DNA of 64,000 nucleotides from Brasenia schreberi (taxonomy: Eukaryota; Streptophyta; Magnoliopsida; Nymphaeales; Cabombaceae). The notes under the pieces were generated by a model. The model ran no database searches. It was not told where the DNA came from and saw only the letters and a list, made by a program, of their open reading frames with translations. The position numbers and the translations under genes were made by a program. Location of the stretch: contig JAYKKT010000088.1 of assembly GCA_036023115.1 (NCBI GenBank), forward strand, positions 1,659,501-1,723,500, given 5' to 3'. Positions within the stretch are counted from its first letter, which is position 1. Each line of letters starts with the position of its first letter. This document shows, one piece after another, positions 23,021-32,800 of the stretch.

Positions 23021-23914
23021 TCCCGGCCACCCAGTTCCCCCATCCTTCTCGTGTTCATAACATATCCCGGTAACTATCTTGGAGCTTGGTCATCTCTTCC
23101 TTTCAGCATTTCCTTGTGATTCTTCGTTCTTTTGCATCCGTTTGGCCCACGTATCGTGGAACTCAATGGGTGTACTGGTACACTCCCCACGGCTGAACCT
23201 CAATTTTCTGTCCCATACCCACCCTTTTACCTGTCAGGGACAGACGCGGGGTTGGGTCCCCTCTTTTTGAGCAAAAGAACGGGAATAGGGTGCTTTGTAC
23301 CCCTGTTCAATCCCGAATGAAATTCTTGAAGCAGAAAGTATTTCCGAGTTAAAATCACATCCTTCGCAGGTCTAATAAAAATAATTTATTCAGTTTTATA
23401 TGTTTATATTTGTATATTTTGGTACTTCTTCTCCCATACCGGTCCAATGCCTGTTTGAAGATGTTTGAGTTCTTTCTAAACCCAAACCAGTCAAACTGGG
23501 TAATCCCCACCCTGCATGATTGGCTTGAGTCACATCCCCAGGGATTTGGTCAACATTGCCAACCATGTGTTTGATTCATGATTTTAGGTGAATTGGACTT
23601 TGATTTTTGGTACTCACAGTTTCAAGTTTCGTTATTCCTTAAACCCCAACACATCGTTGGGCTAAAACGATGATTTTATAATTCATAATTCAGTAAAAAA
23701 ACAACAGCATCAAGGAGGTAAACCACATATTATAGGCTTCACACGAAAACCCAAATACCTCCTCTCTCAAGTTGCCAACCTGTCTCCTATGCTTGATAAC
23801 TATCAAGACACGCCGATGTAAGTTTGAGCCTGCAATTCTAGTACCAGGAGCTTGGAACCACAATGCAAACACAACTTAGGTGGGTCACCTTCTTACGTTT
23901 CAATTTTGTGGCGA

Positions 23915-24000
23915 TATCCCGGGCTCTGGACTCCACAAGACACAGGGCATGAGTTTGATTCCGAGGGTTTGGCTTCGTTCTCCCGGTTGTAACCAAATTG
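23915..24000 (+). repeat. tRNA-type SINE fragment
   Basis: Contains GGGCATGAGTTTGATTCCGA (B-box-like) followed by GGGTTTGGCTTCGTTCTCCC and GGTTGTAACC, similar to the region after the B box of the SINE at 16513. The A-box side is degraded. Confidence 0.4.
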
Positions 24001-24134
24001 TTTCAAGTTTATTCACTTCCTTCTCATAAATTCTCGTCCTTCATTTCACAATTTCGTGTCTTGGTAACTATGATTTTGTGGGACTGTGTAGTTTATTCAT
24101 CATCTAAGTAACTTTGTGGGAGATTTTGTCAGGA

Positions 24135-25097
24135 ATGAAGACTCCCGATGGACTCGGGTTGGGTGCGGAGCCATTCCATCTGCTGGAAATCAGCGTCCTC
24201 TCGGCCCAGGACCTGCACCCGGTGAGCCGGAACATGTCCACATACGCGGTCGCCTGGATCCAGCCCGAGCGCAAGCTCTGCACCCGAGTCGCCTCTGGCG
24301 GCCACACCCACCCGCAGTGGAACGACAAGTTCGTGTTCCGAGTCGATGACTGGTTCCTCCGAAACGAGACCTCTGCCGTCACGGTAGAGATCCATTGCAT
24401 CGGCTGGCTCCGCGACACCCTCATCGGCAGCGTCCGCGTCCTCATCGCGAACCACCTCGAGACGAAGACCCCCGGCGGCCTACTCGGTGGAATGCGCTTC
24501 TCTCCGCTGCAAGTCCGGCGGCCGTCGGGCCGCCCGCAGGGCATCCTCAATGTCGGCGTCACCGTCCTCGACACGTCGCTCCGAAGTGTCCCGCTTTACA
24601 CGCAGCTCAACCCGGGCGCGCCGACGTATCAGGATCTCGTGGCGGCGAGTTTCAAACCGCTCCGGAGGACGAAGAGCGTCTCGGAAATGGGATCGGTGAT
24701 CAAGATGCCGATAGCCGAGTCGGTGGCCGATACGGTATCGGAGATGACGTTCGACGATAAGGCGTCTTCGGCGGATGGGACGTCGGTTGCCGGCGTCGGG
24801 GAAGATTTCCTTCAGGCGGAGGTGGGAAGTTCGGTGTTGGAAGATTGGAGCGTTGCGAGCAGCGGCGGGAAGGAAGAATTGAGGATCAAGCTTGAGCGAT
24901 GGCGGAGTGAGTTCCCGTCGGAGTTCGACCCCGTCGGCAGCAGCATCATGGAGTCGCCGAAGCCATTCCGGCGTGATGGAACCGGGAAGATGCCGGCGCC
25001 GCCCATACGAGAAGAGGAGGACGAGGGTCCGGCGAGGTGCGAGTGTTCGGTTTCCTGCGGGCTCAAGCCCAGGAAGAAGACCTCCAAAATCTCGTGA
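24135..25097 (+). CDS. Plant C2-domain protein
   Basis: A 320-codon single coding exon starting at the ATG at 24135; the frame is open upstream to 24114 but only via a TTG. A C2 domain occupies about residues 13-130: FHLLEISVLSAQDL, STYAVAWIQPERKLCTRV, THPQWNDKFVFRV, AVTVEIHCIG and LIGSVRVLIANHL, the usual strand order of plant small C2 proteins that bind membranes. The acidic calcium-ligand loop (usually DxxGKSDPY) reads PVSRNMSTY here, so calcium binding by the classical site is doubtful. The C-terminal half is low-complexity with basic and acidic tracts and a Cys cluster (CECSVSC) before a lysine-rich end. GC content is far above the flanks, typical of a conserved intronless plant gene. 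TTTTGTCAG two bases before the ATG suggests an intron in the leader. Function unknown; family call strong, orthology not attempted. Confidence 0.78.
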   Translation: MKTPDGLGLGAEPFHLLEISVLSAQDLHPVSRNMSTYAVAWIQPERKLCTRVASGGHTHPQWNDKFVFRVDDWFLRNETSAVTVEIHCIGWLRDTLIGSVRVLIANHLETKTPGGLLGGMRFSPLQVRRPSGRPQGILNVGVTVLDTSLRSVPLYTQLNPGAPTYQDLVAASFKPLRRTKSVSEMGSVIKMPIAESVADTVSEMTFDDKASSADGTSVAGVGEDFLQAEVGSSVLEDWSVASSGGKEELRIKLERWRSEFPSEFDPVGSSIMESPKPFRRDGTGKMPAPPIREEEDEGPARCECSVSCGLKPRKKTSKIS

Positions 25098-25440
25098 TTC
25101 TGGCCGAGCCCCGCTTGAGCCCATTGAGTGCCCGGATTTTGGTGGGTGCGTTCGGAGAGAGAGACAGAGACAGAGAGAGTGGTTTGGTTCGTTCGATATC
25201 GATACTATGGTTTGATCCATATCCATCATACATTTCTGATTGGACGGTCTTGATATGGGTTGTGGTTGATGGAGGGTGGATCGGGTCCTGATAGCTTTCA
25301 CTGTCACCGAATTAAATAACGTTTTTTATGTGTATATAGAGAATTTTAGTTTTATTTAAATATTGTCTTATGGGGATTAGATTTTGTTTCTCTGATTTTG
25401 CCTTAAATATGACCATTATCATTGTTTATTTTTTCTACAG
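25098..25440. other. 3' flank of the C2-domain gene
   Basis: Holds a GA-rich run (25156-25182) and AT-rich sequence likely including the untranslated tail and polyadenylation region. No gene or repeat recognised before the LINE target-site copy at 25441. Confidence 0.4.
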
Positions 25441-25459
25441 TGTTCTATTTTCTTCCTTC

Positions 25460-28400
25460 AACTCCGCCCATGTAAGGGATCACCCTTGCATTGTCGGTCC
25501 CAAGCCCGGATAAAGGAGGAGGGTTGTGTTAGGCTTCCGACAGCCAGCGTAAAACTTCGTCGGATTTCTACAACATGGATTACAAAAATTATGAGCATTG
25601 CTTTGGGGCGTCCCCGCCTAGCGACGTGCTGCAGAGCCCGAATGCAGGAAGAAGTAAGCAAGGGCCACTACATTTTCGCCCGAATGTAGTGAATCAATTG
25701 CAGAGAGGGTTCCCACATCATGGACGGGTGTGGGTAAAGAAGTTAGTCCCGCTACATTACCGGCCGAATGTAGTGAAAAATTTTGAGAGAGGGTCTCCGC
25801 ATTTTGATTATGGACGGATGCGGGAGGTAAGGAAGCTAGTCCTAGAAAATAAGATTCGTATTGGTTCTTGGAATATCGGAACATTATCGGGTAAGCTAAT
25901 GGAGGTGGTAGATATTATGATTCGGAGAAAGATTCATATTCTATGTTTACAAGAGACAAAATGGGTTGGAGAAAAAGCAAAGGAGATAGAGGATACAGGT
26001 TTTAAATTATGGTACTCAGGTAAAGAAAAGGCCCGAAACGGAGTTGGTATTATCATAAATAAAGATTTAAAGGAGAGTGTAGTAGACATACAACGATATG
26101 GTGACCGAATCATGACGTTGAAATTAGTGTTAGGAGCAGAGATTTTGAATATAGTTTGTGCTTATGCACCCCAAGTAAGACTAGAAGATAGTATAAAGAC
26201 AGTTTTTTGGGAAGAGTTAGATAAGGTGTTTCAAAAGATTCCAAAAGGGAGATGATTTGTTTAGGAGGAGATTTAAATGGACATGTCGGTAAAGAGGCAT
26301 TAGGATATCAAGGGATTCATGGAAACTTTGGTTTTGGGGATATAAACGAGGAAGGTAGGGAGATTTTAAATTTTGCTATGGCATTTGATCTCTTTATAGT
26401 CAATACAATCTTCAAAAAATGAGATGAACATTTAATTACTTATAAGAGTGACTTATCACAAACACAAATTGATTACTTTATTTGTAGAAAAAAAGATAGA
26501 GCGTGTTGTAAAGATTGTAAGGTAATTCCAAGAGAAAGCTTAACCACCCAACATCGACTTTTAGTTATGGATTTACAAATAAAAAAATAGACAAAGAAGA
26601 AAAGAGTGTATCGAGCTATTCGGACTAAATGGTGGAACCTCAAAAGCGAGAAAGAAGATATATTTAAACAGAAAGTCCTTCAATGAGATGTTTGGAATTA
26701 TGTTGGCACACCCTGTGATATATGGAACAATATGGCTATACATATTAGGAAAATGGCGAAAGATGTGTTAGGGGTATCTAAGGGAGGTGTACCAGCACAA
26801 AAAGAAGCTTGGTGGTGGAGTGAAGTAGTGCAAAATAAAATCAGGCATGGAGGGGCATGTTACAAATTACATTATGACAAGAAAACTAGTGAAACTTTAG
26901 AAGCTTATAAGAAAGCAAAGAAGGAAGCGAAAAAGGCCGTTAGTGAAGCAAAAGCTAAGATTTGGGAGGACTTACATAAAAAACTCAACTCAAAAGAGGG
27001 TGAAAGAGATATTTTTAGGATAGCTAGGGCTAGAGATAAGAAAACTAAAGATCTTAATTATGTTAGATGCATAAAAGACGAGGATGAAAAACTTTTAGTG
27101 GCAAACGATGATATAAGAAATAGATGGAAAAACTATTTTTATAATCTTTTTAATGAAAATAAAGATGTTAGTATTAGTTTAGGAGATTTAGCCAAATCAG
27201 AAAAGTATATAAACCACAATTTCTACCGACGTATTCAAAAGAATGAAGTCAAAGAGGCTCTTAAACATATGAAGAGTGGTAAATCGGTAGGACCAGATAA
27301 TATTCCTATAGAAGTTTGGAAAATACTAGGAGAAATAGAAATCACTTGGCTCACAAGACTATTTAATGAAATATGGAAAAACCAAAAGATGCCCGAGGAA
27401 TGGAGAGCAAGTACACTTATGCCCGTATATAAGAACAAGGGAGACATTCAAAATTGTGCGAATTATCGAGGTATCAAGTTAATGAGTCATACTATGAAAT
27501 TATGGGAAAGAATTATTGAACGTAGGTTAAGACAAGTATCAAGTACAACGGAGAACCAATTTGGATTTATGCCAGGTAGATCTACTATTGAAGCGATTCA
27601 CCTTTTGAGACGTCTTATGGAACATTTTAGAGCAAAAAAGAAAGACCTTCACATGATATTTATTGATCTAGAAAAAACTTATGATAGGATACTGAGGGAG
27701 GTTCTTTGGAGAACTTTGGAAAAAAGAGGTATCCCATTGACATATATTAACCTTATAAGAGACATGTATGATGGTGCAAAAACATGTGTGAGGACTCATG
27801 AAGGAACGACAGACTTCTTTGAAGTTAATATTGGGTTACATCAAGGATCAACTTTAAGTCCATACTTATTTATAATGGTGATGGATGAGTTAACAAAACA
27901 TATTCAAGATGAAGTACCTTGGTGTATGTTATTTGCAGATGACATTGTATTAGTGGAGGAGTCTAAGGAAAAAGTTAATAGAAAATTGGAACTATGGAGA
28001 GAAACATTAGAAAACAAAGGCCTCTGACTTAGTAGAACAAAGACAGAATATATGGAATGTAAGTTTGATCATTTGGCTATTTCAGAGAATATAGAAATTA
28101 AAATTGGCACACATTGCATTCCCCAAAAGGAAAGTTTTAAATACTTAGGGTCAATTTTTCAAAGTGATGGAAGAATTGATGGAGATGTTACACATAGAAT
28201 TAATGCTGGTTGGTTAAAATGGAGAGGAGCATCAGGTATTCTTTGTGATAAGAAGATACCATTAAAATTAAAAAGTAAATATTATAGAGCAGCAGTTAGG
28301 CCTGCCATGTTTTATGGTTCTGAGTGTTGGGCAGTTAATCATCAACATGTACAAAAGATGTCTGTGACAGAAATGAAGATGTTGAGATGGATGAGTGGTC

Positions 28401-28721
28401 ATAAAAGAAAAGACCGTATACATAATGAGGTTATTAGAAACAAATTAGGAGTGGCACCAATAGAGGATAAAATGAGATAACATCGTTTAAGATGGTTTGG
28501 ACATATAGAAAGAAGATCAAAAGAAGAACCTGTAAGAAGGTTAAAAAACCTAAATTTGGAAAGTATTAAAAGAGGTAGAGGACGACCACAAAAGTGTTGG
28601 AAAGAAACAATAAAGAATGATCTAGCTTATTGGGAGTTAACTGCTAACATGGAAACAAAGAATCCATGTAGCCGACCCCGTCTAGTATGGGAAAAGGCTT
28701 AGTTGTTGTTGTTGTTGTTGT
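25460..28721 (+). mobile_element. Full-length RTE-clade LINE with 19-bp target-site duplication
   Basis: The element (3262 bp) lies between two perfect copies of TGTTCTATTTTCTTCCTTC (25441-25459 and 28722-28740). It has the longest 5' leader in the window, beginning AACTCCGCCCATGTAAGGGA. The ORF opens at the ATG at 25575 (MDYKNYEHCFGAS). Domains: a 28-residue tandem repeat, AP endonuclease (IGSWNIGTLSGKL, CLQETKWVGEK, CAYAPQ), linker, and reverse transcriptase in the open block 26732-28027 ([43 protein letters not shown]). Lesions versus sister copies: one-base loss near 26246, TGA at 26420, TAG near 26588, TGA near 26685, TGA at 28025, TAA near 28478, and a 20-base deletion near 28650. It ends in CCGACCCCGTCTAGTATGGG and a (GTT)n tail. 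Structurally complete but not coding-competent. Confidence 0.95.
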
Positions 28722-28740
28722 TGTTCTATTTTCTTCCTTC

Positions 28741-29878
28741 GATTAAATTTTGCTCTCTTTGCAAAATGGATCAGGTAGGCCACTACTGGAATGGAATTCT
28801 TGCCCTTCAACTTGAAGGTTGTTCCTGTTGCAACCTTTTATGTTTGGTAAAAGCGCAGCCCGAGAATTGAACCCGCCACCTGCAAGTGGGAGCCGTAACG
28901 GTGATCCAACAGTTGGAGTGTTCTATTGACCCATTTGAACTTGTAGAATTTTGTCACAAAATATGTACCTGCAATATGCGGACAAGCTGCCAATATGATC
29001 AGTCGACGACCTAGTGTGTGCTGTCTTCCTGTCCACTTTTGAACACTTGGGTGAGGTTGAACATACCGAGCCAGTGTTTGAATGCACGGACGTGAGAAGA
29101 CCGTATGTCCTAATATCGGTGACCTAACTTACTGGTCGACTCTTACATCCCCCTCACTTGTTTTATTCAATCTACATACGCTTCATACAGTTGCCTTGCA
29201 TGGTCATTAATAGGGGTGCAAGTGAGCGCACCCACGACTGTTCAAATTTAGATAAACAAAACCATCAAGAAAGAAAGATCATCCACATTGAATCAGAAAA
29301 TTTGAGATCAAAATACTTGAGAAGTAAAAAGAACAGTTAAAGGACTAACTCAGATAGTGAACAAAGTAAAATAACAGTCTGAACCACCAGCATCTGGAAG
29401 CCCACAATGGCCCCGACTTGACTCATCCCAATCGAGCTCCCACGGTACACTTTAGGGGTAAAGCTCTGCCGACAAGGGATTTACTCCACTTGCAAGACTC
29501 TAACTCAAGACCTTGCTTAAGGGGAACATTGCCAAACAAATATAGTAGGGCTCCTAAAACAAGTTCAACACCAATAAAGTTTCACTAAGGCTCGAACCAA
29601 TGACATCCTTAAATCATGCCCATGTAAGAAAAGCTAGGGCAAGAACAAAGAAGATGCCCACAAATACCGGTGCAACCACCACTTTAAAATCAGCAATCCA
29701 ACTGGGGCTCACAAGAGCAGATGAATCCATAATATAACAATGCACGAAAATAATATTAGGCTAAATAGAGGGAAGCAACTACACCCACCTCAAGTTTACA
29801 TCGGCAACAAAATTTCCAAAACCAACTAAAGTCAGAATGTATCCGATTGGCGCTGCCCGTTCCTGGGTGTTTAGTTCC
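28741..29878. other. Intergenic stretch between the full-length LINE and the G3BP-like gene end
   Basis: Contains a minus-strand SINE piece at 28830-28925. The remainder shows no recognisable coding sequence. The last few hundred bases (about 29600-29878) probably hold the untranslated tail of the minus-strand G3BP-like gene. Confidence 0.4.
28830..28925 (-). repeat. tRNA-derived SINE
   Basis: On the minus strand: GTTGGATCACCGTTACGGCT (A-box like), then GGCGGGTTCAATTCTCGGGC (good B-box match), then GCTGCGCTTTTACC. It sits about 90 bp beyond the LINE insertion site. Confidence 0.5.
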
Positions 29879-32800
29879 TCAGAACCCCCTTTCTAGCCTT
29901 GATCCTCGCGATTGGTATCCATTGCCCCTTGGCCTGGTGCTGTAGTTTCCATCTCCTTCTTGCGCACTGCCACGTCCAGAATATCGTACACCAAACTGAC
30001 CTCGGCCCCTTGGTTGTACTTCCACTGGATAGCCACCTCTTCCTCTGCCTCGTCCTGTATGAAACAGTATGAGCTAGCCATAAGCTGACCATTTTAGGAA
30101 GACGCAGGAAAGAATTCCAGTGTCTAAGAATAAACACAAGCCTCCAGTTTCCATTTAACACAAAATCATGCCTATGTAGAAGATGATGCTGTTGCAAAAT
30201 CCAAACATATACAGTATCTCAGAATCTCCCCACTTCTTGCATAATACAGTAGATATAGGTAATGAGACAATAAACCAAAAAAAATGGATACCAATACCGA
30301 AATGAAACAAGTTTTTCCCACACTAAGTAGGGTTGAATACATGGATTCCAAGTCGCCACTGAGCTTGATCTTGAATTGCAAAGATGGCACCCTGCAGTTG
30401 ATGGTGGAGCAAAACCGAACCACAGATTTATCGGGTACCTGTCAAGGCAGTAGCATACCAGGGTGCACTACCCAATGATAAATGGGTGAAAACAACGAGT
30501 GAGTGGATCCAACGCTATTGAGGTCAGATACATCCTAATCTTGGTCCAACAATGTATACGTTGTATGAATTTCTGCCCGTGGCAATGTTAAAAGGACATG
30601 GGGTACTCCCTCCTTCCTACATTGTGTCTGACCATACCCACCTTTTCTTTTTCTTACATGTGAAACTGCATCGACACAAGAGACTTTGACATCACCCCTT
30701 GGTGTTTCAGTGGCGTAGAACCCTGAGGACGCACCTAGCGTAGCCTGCACCTTTGGCCATACGATCATGGATCTGTACCCTGGGTATTGATCTCATGACC
30801 TTCAATTTGAAGGTCCTACGAGCCAAGTAGCTGCCCCTTTTCGATACAAGGGCTGTAGCCACTTTTTCTTAGTAGAACGCCAGGTAAATCTTTCAACAGA
30901 ACTTTGTTCCAGCCTTCCAGGTGAAACGACACTGGTTGTCTACATCCAAACGAAAAACTCCAAGCTCATTTAAGCTGGCCTTGGCATCAAGTATGAAACA
31001 GGAAGGGTTTAAAGAATGATTGAAAGAGAACAGCCCTAACCAGGTCAAATCAGTGTTATCCGTATCGCACCGTATCGTGCGATATGAACTGAGACCCTTA
31101 TAAAGGATCCTCGGCCGCACGAAACCCGTGTTTTCTCTCGAGTTTCCTCTCTCTTCTTGGGTTTTTCAAGCTCCCTAAGAGCCGGTTTTCGCTTCTTTAG
31201 TATTTAAAGCTCAAAAATCATGCCCTACGGTATCCGTGCAAGCCTCAAAATCCGGATTTAGGTGTATTTTTAATGGTTTTTTCATTTTTTTCCTTTATAT
31301 TTGTTGTTTTTTGTGTTAATTCATTTTTTTTAAATGGCAAAATATAAAGTTATTAAGTGTGTGTATACGATTTTTATTGCATTCATGAAGTGGGAGGCAC
31401 TCGATTTGAGTGTTATTTGAAGATTGGGGGATTTACGAAATGCTTTTATTTTCAAGTGGGAGGCACTCGGTTCGCAACAAACTTCTTATCAATACAGAGT
31501 ATTGTGAGACAGAAGCAAGTTTTGAAGAGAATGTTCTCCTCAGATGAGTGGCAACAATTTGCAGAGTTGCCTCAAAACAGAAGAAATAGAAAGTTAAATG
31601 AGATTGCAGAAACAGTTTTTAGAAGTTTATTTTGGAATGCATGTGTCAGATTATTGAAAATTATTGTCCTTTAGTGAAAGTTTTGAGATTGACTGATAGC
31701 AAGGAGAAACTATCTATGGGCTACCTTTATGAAGTCATGGACAGGGTAAAAGAAGCCATCAGAAATAATTTTAATGAAAAAAAGAGAGATTATGTGCCCG
31801 TGTGAAAAATAATTGATAGTAGATGGAATAAACAATTACATCAGCCTATTCATGCAGCAGCATTTTATCTAAACCCATCATTCAGGTACTCAGGAACCTT
31901 CAAAAGGGACGGTGAGGTTAATCGAGGAATCATTGATTGTATTAACAGATTAGTCCCTGATGAGAACATAACAGATGCGATACATCGAGAGATGGAGATA
32001 TATGATAATGCTCTTCACTTGATGGGTTTGCCTGTCGCAATTCGCAACCGCACTACGATGCGTCTAGGTAAATTGTTTATTTTCATATTTAAGTTGCATC
32101 TTACATTACTATGGATTATTATGTCTCTACTGTTTGTATTTTTTTAGAGATGTTTGGTGGAACAGGTTTGAAAGTGATTGTCCAAACCTTAGAGATTTTG
32201 CAGTCAGAGTCTTAAGCCAAACTTGTAGTGCAACAGGTTGTGAAAAAAATTGGAGTGTTTTTAAACACATCCATACAAAGAAGCGCAATAGGTTGGAACA
32301 CAAAAGACTAAATGATTTAGTTTATATTCGTTGTAACATGCACCTTCATGAAAGGTAATGTTGTATTACTTTCAAATTTTTCAATATGGTTTAACTTCAG
32401 TCTTCAATTGTTAATATTATTTATTAATTGTTTATCTTTGTTTGTCGTAGGCAATTAAAAAAAGTAAATAGAGAAGAAAGTCAGTTTGATCCAATAAGTT
32501 TGGATAATTTTGATATATTAGAAGATTGTGTTATGGAAGACACTGAAGAAAATGCCCTCCTAACTGAAGAAGACGTTGACTGGATTAATTTGGAAGGAGC
32601 GCAACAACAACATCAAGAAGACGAAGAATTTGATTTCCAAGAAGAAGGTATCGATGATGATGATGAGGAGGATCTGCAACAAGGAGAAGATGAAGATTAT
32701 TTAGTTGATGATCCTGATTATAATTTGTAAAATGTAACTATGTCTGTAATCTGTATTTCATTTTTTTGATTCAAAATATGTAAATTTAGATGCAATTGTT

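Larger units (their letters stand above)
22598..24134. other. Upstream region of the C2-domain gene
   Basis: No coding exon recognised. It contains a 35-bp tandem duplication (22951-22985 and 22986-23020, starting GCAGTCTGGTC), a repeat piece at about 23566-23690 related to one at 56004-56090 (shared GATTTTAGGxGAAxTGGAC), and a SINE piece at 23915-24000. A splice acceptor-like TTTTGTCAG sits two bases before the C2 gene ATG, so part of this stretch may be an untranslated exon plus intron of that gene. Confidence 0.4.

Noticed and set aside
24480..25307. 275-codon minus-strand open frame opposite the C2-domain gene
   Set aside because: Shadow frame of a GC-rich gene; Arg-rich with no domain resemblance, while the plus frame has a clear C2 domain.
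29871..30197. Minus-strand open frames over the last G3BP exon (including one starting [15 protein letters not shown])
   Set aside because: The correct frame is shifted: it reads RGRGRGGYP after the acceptor at 30054 and joins exon 8 in phase.
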